Positions 44,487 through 57,802 of a DNA stretch of 64,000 nt are shown here, one piece after another. A model generated the notes under the pieces. The model saw only the letters and a list, made by a program, of their open reading frames with translations. It had not been told where the DNA came from and searched no databases. Origin of the DNA: Epichloe hybrida (lineage: Eukaryota; Ascomycota; Sordariomycetes; Hypocreales; Clavicipitaceae); assembly GCA_019022495.1 (NCBI GenBank), contig JAFEKR010000001.1, positions 7,130,001 through 7,194,000 on the forward strand, written 5' to 3'. Position 1 is the stretch's first letter; every line of letters starts with the position of its first letter. The position numbers and the translations under genes were made by a program.

Positions 44487-45691
44487 GGTCGTGTTGTGAG
44501 GCAATTGATGGGTGCGAGCGAGCGAGCCAGCGAGGGGAGAAGAAGTGCGTGGAAGGCCGAGCGAGGGAAGGAATCAAGAAAGAGGAATCAAGAAATAAAG
44601 AAAAAGGAACAATGACGATTGACGACGGCGGGCTGGACGACCCCCCGCAATCCCTAGCGTCCAAGTTCCATGGCTGAAATGAAGAAAGCACTCACTACTC
44701 CGTACATCTGCAGTAAACGGGTGATGTGATGTGATGGCATTGGGAACAAATCGTCGGAATGTTGGGTGACCGAGGCCGAGGTCCAGTGCCCCCCGCTTTC
44801 TGTGTATGTATGTATGTATGTACGGAGTACGGAGAAGGTACATATGTACATACACCCCACTGTACCTGCCCAGAAGTGAGCGCATCGGATCCGAAATGGA
44901 GTCGAGCCGCCTCAAGAGTCAAGGCACAAGTGGGATTCCCGAGCATCAACCGGACACAACTTGCATTTGGAGCATATGCGGCATGGCACATTTCGGGACA
45001 GCCGGCTGACTGGAGGATAGCTTTGTCAAGAGCACTTCAACTTGGAAGATGTACTCCACGAATCCGGAAGTGTGAATATCGGACAAGAAAGGGTTCTGGA
45101 TGAACCATCAGATAGATGTGTCGTCCCCACCTCCATGTATACGACAACTCCACCACGGCCGCCGACGACACATAACGCAAGGGAGCAATCAAGTTGTCAA
45201 CTTCCTTCGTCATCACGCAAGAGCCACACCAAGTCATCCCTCGACGCACGCGACGCACGCGACGCACGCGGCTCTTGATCCTCCAGCTCGACTCGATTTT
45301 TAATCAGACCTCACGAGTCGTGCGCCAAAACCCGTCAGACCCGAAGCGTTTCGTCAGCTACATTGAGCTCTTTGCGTTGCGAACCCGTCTCACCCGGACT
45401 TGCTCGTGTCACACCGGTGCTTTTCCTGGCCATGAGAGGCCGGCCAAAGACTCAGCCCGATCAATTACGTCGAGTCCTTCGCAAGATCTTTGTCTGATCA
45501 AAACCACAGTTGGGTAAGACACCTCCCTCTGCTTTTCGGAGCCCGGGTCTTCTGCTCGATTGTCAATTGATTGCCCGTGTGCATGATTCCGTCATGGTTC
45601 GGGCATAGAAATCGCCATCCTTGCATCCTTGAGCACCAACTAACGGGTTCGTAGGACAAAGGGGCACCTTTGATTGCCGCAGTGCAGCTCC
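44487..45691. promoter_or_regulatory. Divergent promoter region of acyl-CoA ligase and VPS9 genes
   Basis: About 1.2 kb without a supportable gene. It holds exact motif copies TACTCCGTA at 44696-44704 and TACGGAGTA at 44821-44829, a TATG repeat at about 44803-44822, and three 9-bp CGACGCACG units at about 45242-45268. Confidence 0.5.
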
Positions 45692-48040
45692 ATGTCCTCA
45701 CAAGTCCCCTCAAGTTCTGATGCCATTCGGCAAGGCGTACCACGTATGCCGTCTTACTCAAGTGCTGCCCCCCGGAATGGCGACGATACCCGCAAGCTAC
45801 CCGAGCGAGCGAATACCACACCCAACTCCTCATCGTCAAAGTCAAACCAAGAGGCAGTCGTTGAGGGTGAAGAAAGGGAAACGCCGTCCGCTTTCGAATC
45901 GGGTGCCCACAGCGACAATGCCGAAAATGTGGACACAGCACGAGGTTCAGTCGAGCTCGACGAGCTGCCAATAGAATTGATAACTTTGACGGATAGGTAT
46001 GCTTCCGATTGTCAAGTTTCTGCCAAAGAACAAAATCAGACGCCATTCTTAACTTCGCCTTCCCAGCTTCATCGAATCCCTCGGCGCTAAAGTGCACTCT
46101 ACGCCCCCGAGCATCGAAAGGCTATCCCGTTTGTTCCAAGATTTCTATGCACTGGCTTCTTCTCATGTGAACACGCACATAAACGCCCTGGCTACCAGAC
46201 AGAGACGCAATGCTTCCCCCGCCCCCTCAACAACATCGTCAATCTCTTCTGCCGCGAGTAGACTTCGATCAAAAGCAGCGTCTATTGGCGCCAAAGACAA
46301 ACCAAGAGCGGAAGAAGAACGACAAATGATCACAGTCGAAGAACTCGCCAACCGCAGAAGGGCCAGAAAGGCACTGGAGGCCAAGCGAGGGAGGCTGGAA
46401 GAAGCAGTCGAAAGAAGATTGTGCGAAGGCATATATGACAGAAAATACAGGCATAGAACGACACATGATGAGGCGCAAGATGAAAAGCTACGCTCCAAGA
46501 CAGCAGCATTAGCCATGGTTGGAATCAGTCCAGCTGATTTGGGAGTTGATTATGGCCAAGAAGCAGCCCGAGATCCCGCAGTCGCCAAAAAGGTCACGGA
46601 ACAAATGCGAGAATCACTGGAAGAGGCAAGAAGAGACATGGTGAAGATGAGCGAGGCCCGGTATCCCCTGGCCAAGGCCAACCATTTGAAAGCCGCCCAT
46701 AAGAGCATCGTCGAAACCTTGGCTGATGTTCATCCGTCCGCGTCCGCCGATGAAATCATGCCCATGCTAATTTATACGCTCATCACCTTACCGCCCGAGC
46801 ATCTTCACGCCATGAGTGATCTTCATTTTATTCAGTTCTTCCGTTGGGAGAAGAAGTTGACGGGCGAAGCGGCGTACTGTTTGACGAATCTCGAGGCAGC
46901 CATCAGCTTCCTGCAAACTGTAGACTTGTCCACATTGCGAGCGGACGAGCACCCATCGGGCCGGCCCAAGCTCGACAACCAGGCGGGCACACCGAAGACG
47001 GAAACATTCCCACCAGCGTATGGAATCACGGCACCTTCTCAAAGCGCCATCGAGGCAAACAGTGACGGTGCGGCCGCCTCAAAACCGGCACCGTCCCCAT
47101 CTGGGCTGAAAGCTTCTGCCAATGTCTTACGAAATAGGGGGCTCAGTGATCTTGTCAACACTCCGGCCCAGGCGCTTGGTGCCGCCAGCGGTGCCGTCTT
47201 CAGCACTGCCGACCACGGTCTCAAGACCATTTCCAACAGCCTGGGCGATAGCTACTCTTTCCTCCTCGGTAAGCTCCGGGAACGCCAGGAGGGGCCCAAA
47301 GAATCCATTGCAGTTCCGCGCACGCTAGACGACGCCCGAAAACTTGTCAGCACGCCACCCCCAGACGAGGACGACAATGGCAGCGTATCCAGCTCCATCG
47401 CAGGCGGCTCCGAAGACGCAGATCAGCACCCCAAGCGTCCGTCTGCTCGCGAAGACCGCGTCCTCAGCCTCATTGGCGGCAGGCGTGATGCCAGCGTCGA
47501 CAGCGCACGTAGTGCCAACTCGTCCACCAGAAAACCCGGCTTGACGGACGACTCCAAGACGTCCAATACGCCCGTCTCGGCAACACCCGCCGCACCAGCC
47601 ATGCTCGACTCTGTCCGCAATCTGGGCAACTCTTTCAACCCCATCGGACGGTTATCTAGCATGGGCATGATGCGTGGCTTCGGACGCAGCACTCCTACCA
47701 AGGTTTCAAATCTGGCCGCCGACGGAGGCGATTTGGCAACAGTACGTCTTCTCTTTAGATCACCTCCCCCACTTGGACCCCCTTCATGGAACTTGATCAG
47801 AATGAACCAACAGACCCGTTCAACTAACCACTGCATGAGAATCATCAGGCATTCCCGGACATTGCTGCCGCCCTACCACCCAAACAGGTCACGGTCCCCA
47901 AGCTACCACCTCCGAACAAGCGGTTCCTGGAGCTACAAGGTCCAGGAGACCTTAAACTAGGCGAGGTTCGAGAACTTCTCAAAGAGTATCGACGATTGGC
48001 CGTGGCGCTAAAGAACCTGGGTGCCTTTGATGACAAATAG
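45692..48040 (+). CDS. VPS9-domain protein, probable Rab5-type guanine nucleotide exchange factor
   Basis: Three exons (45692-45996, 46067-47741, 47849-48040) give 723 residues. The VPS9 catalytic core is seen around residues 310-390: SADEIMPMLIYTLITLPPEH, DLHFIQFFRW and GEAAYCLTNLEAAISFLQTV, which include the conserved Asp and Tyr/Thr positions used to open Rab5/Vps21 GTPases on endosomes. Before it lies a basic helical-bundle stretch (about 160-260). The first joint (LTD-S-FIESLGAKVHS) and the last (DLAT-AFPDIAAALPPKQV) keep frame. The long C-terminal part is Ser/Pro-rich and ends with a helix LKLGEVRELLKEYRRLAVAL, typical of fungal members. The start at 45692 is the first ATG in the frame. 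It converges with the K+ transporter gene. Confidence 0.88.
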
Positions 48041-48787
48041 TCTGCAACGATGAAGTGGAGATGGAATGGAAACCATGTGCCTCGTGTAAATTGGATATTT
48101 GGGGCGATTTTTCAAGACGGGCGTTTCTTGTTTGAGTTGTAATGACTAGCGTCAGATATGTTTTTTTTAACCTTCCTAGCAATGAGAAGGTCATATGATT
48201 TTCCTAGATTAAGAGCCTGATTCGTGTTAGTAAAGTAGCCCTGATATGGCTCTGTTGGGTTGTTGACAATTCAGGCTATAATGACGATTCCCAGAATGCC
48301 GATGTTAATTGGTGATGAAGGTCCCACAGAGTCGAGATTAGATAAAACCGTCTCAATAGAAATATATGATTTTGGCTTGCTTCTTTTTAAAAGTCAACTT
48401 GGAATGAATTGTAGGCTCTATACGCGATGACATGCGAATTGCTTGCGCTAAGATATTGCTTTACACGTGGATGGATCGTGGCCTCCCATTCCACCGTTAA
48501 CCGGGCCTGTTCCACAATGTGATGGCTAGAATATATGCTGATTGCGATTAAACGAAGTGCAAATCAATGGACAAATAATAAGAACAATTGCACGCCGTGG
48601 TTGCCGCCTCTTTCACATGCATGTACTGTGTGTACTGTATGTACTGTTTGTTGGGTTTGGTGTGGATTGCGTTGCATGCCCCACCTGATCTAATGTCCCG
48701 ACAAAAGGAGAGAGGAAAAAGAGGAAAAGAGGACAGGAGTCGTTCCTTCTGAAGCCGATGACAGAGTCTCAGTCACCATGGGTTAAG
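48041..48787. other. Convergent intergenic region
   Basis: About 750 bp between two converging genes, AT-rich, presumably both 3' untranslated regions and terminators. No gene or repeat of note. Confidence 0.6.
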
Positions 48788-51663
48788 CTAGAACACAGGC
48801 GTGGTATCAGCCCTGCGTTGACGCGGCCTGGAACCTGCACTGGATATGGGGCCAAGCTCAACAGTCTCGTCGTCTCCATGTGGTTCAGAGAATGTCCCCA
48901 TGGGACTGAGCGGTGCATCCTGCGCCTGCGTGTCTGTTGAGTTTATGCGTTGGTGGGACGGGCCGCCGTCGCGACGCACAACGGGTCCTAGATGAAGGAA
49001 CGATCTAACGACACTGCTGTTGGCTCGACCGCGCTCGCGACTCTGGCTAAGAGTACGGCTAAGGTTGGTCCCTTGTCGATGAATACCAGATGCTGTAGCG
49101 TGGGATAGAGCCGTGTTGGTACGTGCCAAGGCTGCCTCTTGCTCTTCTGCCTCTCTTCTGAACTTTTCTTCGCTGGGCAAGAGAATAGCTCGGTCGAGCC
49201 CGTAAGGCAGACCACGGTGCCGACCACGGATCTGCATGGCGACAATGACAAGCTTGCCGACGACGGTGAATTGGGAGCACAGAGAAGCGTTGACTCCCTT
49301 GGCACCCATGCTCAAGCCCACAGTGCCGTAGGCGCTGACCACTTCGAACAGAATGTCGAATAATGCAAACTTGCTGGCGACGATCTTTGGGCCCTCGCTG
49401 ATTGTGATGACGAAGAAGCCCATGAACACGTACCACAAGTCAAACGACAGTTGACGACGCAAATGTGTTCCGACATAGGACAAGGCAGGAGCATCGTCGT
49501 TATCGACATCATGCATGTGATACATGCCAAGCGACTTCTCTTCGTACACATTTGTGCGACGGATGGAGATGGCGATGGGGAAGATGGAAATGTACATCAT
49601 GATCATGTAAAGAACTGGCATGGCGGGATGGAGATCAGACATGGGGACAGCGGAGAAGCCAGCCGTTCTGGTGGAGGCGGCCTGGAAGAGACCGATGACA
49701 ACACGGTTCTTGACACTGAACTGGGCGATTGGCTCAGAGCCGAGATCGAGAACCATGAAGAATAGCAGGTCAAGCGCATTCAACGCGACCAGGATCCAGA
49801 AAAGCCACCAGTTTGGACCGGATGGGAACAAAAGCGTAAAGCACCGACGGGGATGGTCGAGCAAAAACCGCAGCTCCTCCCATATCCCGGACCCGACAGG
49901 GGCGAGCTTAGCACACACCCAGATGATGAAGCGCAGCATGACGGGGAACGCAGTATTGCCAATGAGGATAAAGAACCATGTAATCATGAGTGTGAACTCG
50001 GATGTGTTGAAGGAAATCATGCTGTCGGGGGTGAGAGTGAAACCAACATCCATGAAAGCAACGTTGGAGGTGAAGAATCCCCACCATGTTCTGGATACGC
50101 CGTCTGCCTCGACAATCTTGCCGTAGTGGTCATTCTGGAGAATGAATGGCAGCAGACAGACGAGTATAACGAGATGAAACCCCCAGAAATACACCAAGAG
50201 AACAATGGCCAGCGTTCTGAGAGATCGGTACTCAATGCCTCCCAGTTCTTCACGCTGCTCCAAGGTCAGGCCAACAAAATTGGAGTTTCGGCCCATCGTA
50301 GGTGTGTAAGAGAGATACGGCATGTCTTCCGTCTTGGAATTCGACAATGCTGAGCGAATCGTGTCCAGAGTGCGGGTACGGGTCGCTCGTACCGGTTTGG
50401 GCTCTTCTGTTTCCTCATGATACTTATTCTGAGAGCGGTTGAAGATGCGAGGCTTGCGAAATCGTAACGCATCCAAAGTCCCGCTGACAGCCTTGATCTC
50501 GTCTTCGATTTCATCACGCCGATGCTTTTCTGGTTCTTCGATGATGATAGTGGATTGGCGCTCGCGTATGCGGCTCGAGTCGGCAGCAGCACCTTCTAGC
50601 CTCGAGTCGGCATTTTGGGAACGATTGAGCTGGTGGTTTTCATCATCTTCGTTCATATCGCCGGCTTGAAGCCGCCTTGGCCCCAAGCCTCGTTCGGCAT
50701 CACGAGGGCCCGGGATTCGAAGGACTTCGTCGTCAACCGGATTTCGTTGTCGTTCTAATATGGCAATGTGCTCGGCGTGTGTTCGGGTTTGTGGAAATTT
50801 CGTTTCGTCGTCGGTCAACCCATCACTTCGCTTGACGGTCTCGGCAAAAGTAATCGCCGTTTGTCCTGCGACATTATGACCAGAATTTCGACTACCTCGT
50901 CGACCTCCACTCGCTTGGTGCTCTTGGGCTTTGTCATCCAATTTCTCCGCGATAGAGTGGTCAGCTGGCTGAGAATGGTCCTCAGTGACAGTCGTGGTAT
51001 CACTTTCGTCACTCTTTTGCACAGCCGGATTTTTGGAGAAGTCATAGTCGCCATCTTCCAGCAGTATACCGTCATTGGTGATCCTCTGCTTCCGACCGTT
51101 GTGCGGAACTAGAGTAATGTCACGACCGTTGACGCCTTGCTCTGCCATGTGCATGTCATTGCGCGCTTGAGATTTCGATTTGGTCAGTGTACGGCGTCGA
51201 GCTCGCACTTCACGTGCCCAGCTGCGGAAGCGCTTTTCGAACCAGTATAAGCGCAGGAAGACAACGAACGTGTGCATGGTGATGGGATTTGACGTCATGG
51301 CGAATAGATAGATCATGGCTTGCTGGAATCCATTGAGAAGGTTCACATCGACGGGATTCAGGCCAGCTTGTGTATTCGCTCCGCTCGCGAACATGAGGGC
51401 ATCAATATACGCTAGCTCTCCCTTTCCTGCTATGAAAATGGCAACTGAGCAGACAATCGTGGCTCCGATGATCCAGAAATCTATAGTCGCGCATGGTCAG
51501 TGAACGCTCAGGCTGATTATTATCGGAGAATGCGAGCGGGGAGTGAAATTATGTAATACACACAATGAACAGTAATGAAGCTGAAATGAGGCTTTTTGGA
51601 GACGAATGCTGGCTTGGCAGCCCTGAGCTGGCCCCAGACGTATGAGCAGGCCCCTTCAAACAT
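48788..51663 (-). CDS. TRK-type high-affinity potassium transporter
   Basis: Two exons (51564-51663 and 48788-51480) encode 930 residues. The splice is phase 1 and creates SFITVH-Y-FWIIGATIV, matching the first helix of fungal TRK proteins. The four pore loops of the M1-P-M2 repeats are visible: ASGANTQAGLNPVDVN, NVAFMDVGFTLTPDSM, ASTRTAGFSAVPMSDLHPAM and EVVSAYGTVGLSMGAKGVNA, each with the selectivity-filter glycine. Between the first and second repeat is a charged cytoplasmic loop of about 340 residues, typical of Trk1. The protein carries K+ across the plasma membrane, driven by the membrane potential that PMA1-type pumps create. The C-terminal tail is Ser/Arg-rich. Confidence 0.95.
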
Positions 51664-54375
51664 GGTGAACTTTTGTTTGTTGTGTGAGATGGTGAGTTAA
51701 AGGTGACAAGACGAATAGGCGTAAAGGACAAGCCAGTATTCCCACGGTTGGTATCTAGAAAATATTGGTCGTAAGATTGGAAATGAAAATATCGTTATCT
51801 TTCGTCTCAAGAATGCACCCCGTGCTGGAGAGTTGGCGCTTCGGACGAACTGGGTGCCGATTCCGCGTATTTGAAGTAAACAAATAATAATAACGGGTTA
51901 TGGAAAATTTTCCAACCGGGCCTGGGTTGAAATTTTTTTCAACAATCAGAGTTGTGGCTTGTTCTAGGCGCGAGTCCAATCGAAGGACTTAGTATGCATA
52001 GAAGGGCAAACAGACATGATTGAGACGGACGACAACACGATTGCGCCACAGACAGAACGAGGAGAGCCTTATCCCGGAATCGGAACGTGTCGCTTTGCCA
52101 GGTTGCCCGAGAGAAAATGACAGAGTGGTCAAGCTAAGCTGTTGTGTGAAGCGGATGATAGTTGATGGAGATCGAACTAAGATAACCGCAGAGCTACTGA
52201 AGTATGACTCGGGGTCCCTGAATGCCAAGGATTGCGACCAACAGGTATATTGTTTGTCTGCTCACAACATTCAAGTGCCGCACAGTCGTCGTGTGTTTGC
52301 AACGAAACGCGGGAAAACCAAGGAGGACAAGGCTGGGGAGCGCGGCACTTCGCTTTTCTCGAGCCAATGCGATCGGAAAGGGGGCGGGTACTTATCAGCA
52401 GAGAATAGTTTATATCTCGTCGTCTGATGCAATAGTTGAGCTAATTCCCTGTCAGTCCGATGCCCGCGGTCGAATCGAATGGCAGGCTGCCCGCACGTTG
52501 TTGAGTCGGGATCGAGACGTACTGGGTGAAGCGAGATGATTTTCCGAAGCAACGAGACAAGATGACGAGGAGCTGGGAGAATGCAAGGTCTGGGCCTCTC
52601 GTTGAGCGGGTTACACAAAAAAAAAAAAGGAACAAAACCGATTCGATTCGTGGTCCGGCGCGCTACCGAATGGAAGGACAAAATGTTTTACCAGGCCGTC
52701 GGGAATCCGGAACGAGACCGATGTAGCTCAACGGTCGTCGTATGGGAGACACCAACCCAGGAGGATTAAGCCGGGCGTGGTTCGGTGCAGGCGAGAGAAC
52801 GAAGGACGAGAACGAATGCGAGTAGATATCTAGGATTTTCCCGATGGATTTCTGGACGAGACTGCGGTGCGGTGTTGTTGCGGCGGCCAAAGTCGCAGGT
52901 CGCAGGTCGCATGGTTCGGCCTGTCAGACCTGTGAGACGTGACACCAATACGGAGTACGGAGTAGAAGGGGATCCGATGCACAAGCGCGGGCGGACGACA
53001 CCAGAGGCAGAGAGGCACGATGCCAATGGGATAAGGAGAGGGGAGAATATGGAAAAAGTCGAGATGGCTTGGATGATGCGGCACCAGCAGACGGACTGTC
53101 AGCATCTCCCCCGACAGTTGGCAACCGCCGAAGCCCCAGCGCTGCCAGCACTGCCAAGCAAGAAGCAATTCGGTTCTGGAAACGCCGCTAGTCTGCGGAG
53201 CACAACCACTGTAATGCGTACTACCTGGCACTATCAGGCTGCGCGCTTGGCAGGGATCCGAGTCGTTGTCCAATCTCGACGCGCAGCCCAGGAATAAGGC
53301 CAGAAAATAACTTTGAAGCTTCCCATCGTGCATGCAGCGTGCAGCATGTAGCATGCGGCATACACATTGTTGTATCGTTTCGTTGTACTCGGTATTAGTC
53401 TGTATGTACATATAATATGGTCTGTATGATGAACGCATGCATTCCTCTCCGCCACAACCGCGCCTGATACGGACCCTCTTTCAACCCGACTTGTCAAGCA
53501 GCAGCAACAACAACAACAACAACCCTCCTGGCGCTCGCGCATCGCCGACCGACATGGATGGCCGTGACTCGTGGCTATGTATGTACAGTGGGTGTGTCCA
53601 TAAATCCTCAAGCCCGGGCGGATCAATTAAGCATTGGGATAAGCATGACCTCGCACCAACAAGTGGACAGACGCGCGATGCGGTGTCACCAGTGACCACC
53701 ACCAGTTGACCACCACCAGTTGACCACCACCAGTTGACCACCACGGCATCCCGCGGCAGGTCCGTTCCGCCCAAATCTCACATGATTGATGCAGATCAGA
53801 AATGCCGGGCACCGCCGCCGGAACAAGGACCTATTATAGTGAGTGATTGCACCCCAACAACACCTGATCGTCGACCGACCCTTCCGGCCGCCCTGTTCAC
53901 TTGCACATCGGTGCTGACCACGCACGCAGCCGCCTCAAGCGCCTCCGTGACACCCGCGTGGCGATGATCAGTGCCGATCCCCCGTAGAACATACAGTAAC
54001 AAGTAATAAGCATTCAGCTCCAGCATTCAGCTCCACACAGCCAATGCCCCCGTCTGTGCTGTTCGTTCGTCACATATGGCGGTCTATCCGCGACTCGACG
54101 ATGAAATGTCATCACACAGTCTGACTTCACGGCATGGGGTTGAACAGTCTTCAAAGAGGGTATATTCGCTTTGCCTTGATGCTTGTCCCGGCAAAAAAGA
54201 ACACCAGGCAGCTGCTTGCTTCCAATCGCATCTGATGTACAGCTACTCCAGAACAGCAACTGAGTTGTATCAAAACGCCTGAAATCCCCCGGGGCCGTGT
54301 TCCTACTCAACAGATGTGATGACACCCATGACACCTTTTCTCAATGTCCGTTCCGCTTTGTCAACCTGCCCGGCA
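51664..54375. other. 2.7-kb gene-free region
   Basis: Upstream of the K+ transporter and downstream of the Ssl2 gene, both on the minus strand. Open frames here are short and lack domains. Repeats: overlapping TACGGAGTACGGAGTA copies at 52949-52964, a CAGGTCG(CAG) repeat at about 52891-52912, CAACAA triplets at about 53503-53522, and three to four 14-bp units GACCACCACCAGTT at 53694-53745. Confidence 0.6.
53694..53745. repeat. 14-bp tandem repeat GACCACCACCAGTT
   Basis: Three full copies and a partial fourth lie in perfect register. They generate a Gly/Trp-rich open frame on the minus strand that has no other support. Confidence 0.92.
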
Positions 54376-56856
54376 TCATGCTGCGGCGCGTCTGGCATTC
54401 TCCCTGCCAATCTTCTTAAAAAAAGCATGGCTTTCCTTTTTCCCCTTGCCCTTCTTCAGCCCTTGATTCACCCTCTTGTTCTGCTCGATATAGGCCATGT
54501 CTTGACCTCCACTCAATTCCCCCAGTGTGCCTGCCGTCCTGCGAGCCCCCTTGCCCTTCTTGCGGCCCATCGTACCGCTGTGGAACAGGTCATCTGTGAT
54601 GTCCTCATCCTCCGTGGACTCGTTCTCCACGAGCACTTTCTGTAGCAGCTCGCGTCGTTCGGCGGCAGTTGCGAACGCAAGCCCTGGCGTCTTTTCAATG
54701 TTGGCCAGCTGCGTAATCACTTTGAAAGCATAGCCCTGATCCACGAGGAATGCTTGTCGTTTCGATGAAAAGTACATCTCTTGGGTATCTTTGGAAACCA
54801 GGGAGTAGAAAAACGCATTGAAGCCTTCGTCGTTTCGGCGCTTGGCCCGCAGAATTCGCCCAAGGCGCTGCGCTTCTTGACGTCGTGAACCGTAGTGTGA
54901 TGAAATCTGGATGAGGCACGTAGCCTCCGGCAAGTCGAGTGATGTATCTCCAATTTTTGACAGGAAGAGAGTGTTGACAAGTGGGTTGTGCTGGAAATTT
55001 TCGAGGACCTTGAGACGTTCGGCTTGGCCAGTTCCGCCATAGATGTATGCCTTGCCTAACTTGAGAGCATATGCCTTGAGGGCGTATACGTTATCTGAGA
55101 ACACGATAATCTTGTCTCCTCTGGCTTCGTGATAATTAATGAGGTACTGGCAGGCCTGAAATTTCCGAGGATTCATAATGTATAAAAGATTCTTCTTGCG
55201 TGAAGGCGCGCGGAGATATTCGTCGTAGAATTCGGTAGGCATAGGGCACCATACTTCGGCGCACTGCACTCTTGCAATATGCCCTTGCTTGGAAAGCTCC
55301 ATCCAGTTGGCCTCGAATAGTTTTGGTCCGATTAAGAAGTTCAAGTCGGAGATTTTGTCGTCTTCTCGGAGTAAAGTGGCCGTCAGGCCTAATTTAGAAT
55401 GAGTCTTGATAGAGGACGTGACCTTTCGGAAAATATTGGCTGGCACCACGTGCACCTCGTCCAGGAGCATCAGACCCCATTCTCGCCCGGTCAAGAATTT
55501 CATCATCTTCTCAGCGTCGTATGATCGGGCCCTAGATTGTGTGACCATGGAGTAGGTAGTAACAATGATGCCGGTGCTGCCGGTGAACACGGAGCCCTTT
55601 GAGTCTGATGTAAAGGCAACAATGTCGTCGGGGTTAATGTTGGACCACTTCAAAAACTCGTTCCGCCACTGCACAACCGACATGGAGCTAGTGCAGAGCA
55701 CAATGACTCCCTTCTTGATGGTGCAAGCTGCGGTTATACCAACAAGCGTCTTTCCAGCACCACACGGCAAGACGATCAGCCCGCTTTTGGCTCGACCATT
55801 TCCAAACATCTTGCTCAGACTCTTCTCCTGATAAGGTCGAATTTGAGTACCTGGTTTCAGATCAATCTCCAAGTTGGAGTTGACTTCATCCCTGCGAAAA
55901 TCATATTCTTCCAGGACAGGATAACCCAGATTCAGACATTCTTTTTGGACTGTCTCAACATCCTTGTCGGCAATCTCGAACGAATGCGTAACTTCTTGAT
56001 CATCGTCGTCATCCTCATCAAGGGTGGCCAACACGTCGCCTTGGTTGATCGCTTGGCCGTTTGGTTGTTCGCCTCCCTGTTGCAGACCGTTTGCCTGTTT
56101 GACTCCTGCCGCATTCTTGGTGCCCGGAATGACCAAACCGCCAATCTTGGGAGCAGCAGAGGTTGTGATCTCCTCGGTGCCTTGAACTCGTAGCGGCCCA
56201 ATCTTGGGATTCTTGAGTAGTGTTTGCAACATTTCGGGATCAGGACTTTCCACGTAGTACTTGGTATTTTTCAGGACCAGCTTGACTTTGCCGTAACTTT
56301 GCGTGCAGCTGGTGATGAAATTTCGTATCTCGTCAGGTAAGGGTGTTTTGAGAAATCTTTCCAAGGTGTTGATTATGTCGGAAGGAGACAGGCCGACCGA
56401 GACTGCAGCATATAAACTGTGCGTCGTAAGGGCGTACTCGTGCATGAACGTTGGACGTGACAGCGGCTCTGCAATGGTTATCAAAAAATCTTGTGCTTGA
56501 TCCGCCAGCGGATTGAAACTTTCCAAAATGATTCTGCCTTTTTGCGGGTCGATCCAGAGTGGACGGTTCTGATGGTCCTTTTTTAGATCCAAGTAGGAGA
56601 AATCGTGGTCACCAAAAATGTGTGGTAGTGGCTCTCTGATAGTGTGTTTCTTCTGAAAGCGATCCAGAGAGAATAGGTCGATGTTTTTGTCTATATCACG
56701 CTCGAGTACTTCGTCGACTGGTCCATCATCTTCCTCTACTTCATCGTTGCTATCGAGACTTCGAGGAGTAGCCGCACCAGGTGTGGGAATGCGTGAGGAC
56801 CTGCCAATCTTCGTGCCGCCCTGGACGGCGACCTCTGCCTTTCGCTTTGGAGGCAT
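54376..56856 (-). CDS. TFIIH DNA helicase/translocase XPB (Ssl2/Rad25)
   Basis: A single exon encodes 826 residues, matching yeast Ssl2 (843) in size. XPB is the 3'-5' translocase of TFIIH, acting in promoter opening by RNA polymerase II and in nucleotide excision repair. The N-terminal damage-recognition part contains [20 protein letters not shown]. The helicase core has the Walker [12 protein letters not shown] (about residue 365), the DEVH box [18 protein letters not shown] including the Arg-Glu-Asp motif, and [16 protein letters not shown] (motif VI). The end carries the basic KKGKG segments. The lack of introns contrasts with its neighbours. The start is the first ATG ([10 protein letters not shown]). 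It diverges from the Hot13-like gene, about 394 bp away. Confidence 0.97.
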   Translation of the reverse strand: MPPKRKAEVAVQGGTKIGRSSRIPTPGAATPRSLDSNDEVEEDDGPVDEVLERDIDKNIDLFSLDRFQKKHTIREPLPHIFGDHDFSYLDLKKDHQNRPLWIDPQKGRIILESFNPLADQAQDFLITIAEPLSRPTFMHEYALTTHSLYAAVSVGLSPSDIINTLERFLKTPLPDEIRNFITSCTQSYGKVKLVLKNTKYYVESPDPEMLQTLLKNPKIGPLRVQGTEEITTSAAPKIGGLVIPGTKNAAGVKQANGLQQGGEQPNGQAINQGDVLATLDEDDDDDQEVTHSFEIADKDVETVQKECLNLGYPVLEEYDFRRDEVNSNLEIDLKPGTQIRPYQEKSLSKMFGNGRAKSGLIVLPCGAGKTLVGITAACTIKKGVIVLCTSSMSVVQWRNEFLKWSNINPDDIVAFTSDSKGSVFTGSTGIIVTTYSMVTQSRARSYDAEKMMKFLTGREWGLMLLDEVHVVPANIFRKVTSSIKTHSKLGLTATLLREDDKISDLNFLIGPKLFEANWMELSKQGHIARVQCAEVWCPMPTEFYDEYLRAPSRKKNLLYIMNPRKFQACQYLINYHEARGDKIIVFSDNVYALKAYALKLGKAYIYGGTGQAERLKVLENFQHNPLVNTLFLSKIGDTSLDLPEATCLIQISSHYGSRRQEAQRLGRILRAKRRNDEGFNAFFYSLVSKDTQEMYFSSKRQAFLVDQGYAFKVITQLANIEKTPGLAFATAAERRELLQKVLVENESTEDEDITDDLFHSGTMGRKKGKGARRTAGTLGELSGGQDMAYIEQNKRVNQGLKKGKGKKESHAFFKKIGRENARRAAA

Positions 56857-57250
56857 GTTTGTTGCGTGGAGGGGGGGGGCCTTGACAGTTTTCGGAGGAA
56901 GACGAGAGTTGTGAGGCGACCGGCGCTGATGATGAGTAAGAGAAAAATGTGCGCAGACGAACGTGGCTTGGGATATGATTGTGCCTGGAAGTCAAAACAT
57001 TGCAGCCTGATGACTAATAACGATAGCAGTGAGTCCGACGTCATCTGTCTACGCGATTAGTGCATATGATGTCGAAGTAACCAGGCTGGACCCCGCCAAG
57101 CTTTGAGAGGCTAAACTATTCGCTGGGCACTCTTTAAACCCATATTCAGCGACTTTCCATCCCCATCGAGATTTTGCCGTAGACCGCACCTGCGTCAATC
57201 TTGTCATCTCCTCTCCCCGTCTGTATAACCACAAGCTTGCAGATCTCGCC
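56857..57250. promoter_or_regulatory. Compact divergent promoter of ssl2 and the CHY zinc-finger gene
   Basis: About 394 bp lie between the two divergent start codons, so both promoters and leaders must fit here. I see no recognisable element beyond a G-run at 56871-56878. Confidence 0.5.
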
Positions 57251-57802
57251 ATGTGGTAAGGAGCACCGGCCCCCCCCCCCTTTTTTTTTTCTATCGAGTC
57301 CCGGCTACTAACGCGCAGACAGCAAGCATATTCTCAATGCCCAAGTGTCCATTCGGTCGCCATGCTGTTCGTCCGCAACCCCCTCCCCCGCCCCTTATCC
57401 TTCTCGATAAGATCAACGAACGACCTACCCACTTGTCCACGATGAGAAATCAAGTACTAAACACACACAAAAAAACTTTCAGGCCGAAAGTGGTTCGATT
57501 GCGCCGAGTGCCACGGTGAACAAGAAAAGCATCCTCTCCTTCAGAGTTTGGAAATGACATTCGCTTGCAAAAAGTGCAAGAAGTGCTTCCGCAAGGACGC
57601 CCAAGAATTCGAGGAGAGCGATGAATACTGCCCCCATTGTGACAACCACTTCGTCATCGATGCTAAAACACCGAAGGCGGCACTTTCAATAGAAAGCGAG
57701 GACGTGAGAGTGAACAACAAGATGCTCAAAGACGAGCGTGTGAAGCAACAGGGCTATCGAACTATGTTCGACCCAGACGAAGATGCGGACAAGCTGGGGT
57801 GA
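57251..57802 (+). CDS. CHY zinc-finger protein, Hot13-like
   Basis: Three exons (57251-57255, 57323-57366, 57483-57802) encode 122 residues. The coding part of exon 1 is just five bases (ATG TG), followed by GTAAGG; the first intron has a textbook CTACTAAC branch site 14 bp before the CAG. The joined N-terminus reads MCKHILNAQVSIRSPCCRKW, then FDCAECHGEQEKHPL, CKKCKKCF and CPHCDNHF. The cysteines and histidines fit the CHY zinc-finger fold. In yeast Hot13 acts in the mitochondrial intermembrane space, helping recycle the Mia40 import receptor; that role is inferred. The second donor (GTTCGT at 57367) is non-ideal but restores PCC-RKWFDC exactly. Confidence 0.85.

Noticed and set aside
40000..44504. 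GFA protein, aldo/keto reductase and acyl-CoA ligase as a metabolic gene cluster
   Set aside because: They are adjacent, but there is no synthase, transporter or regulator between them, and each is a common stand-alone fungal gene. Adjacency alone does not support a pathway.
53481..53925. Gly/Trp-rich minus-strand open frames
   Set aside because: They result from the 14-bp GACCACCACCAGTT tandem repeat read in the reverse frame.
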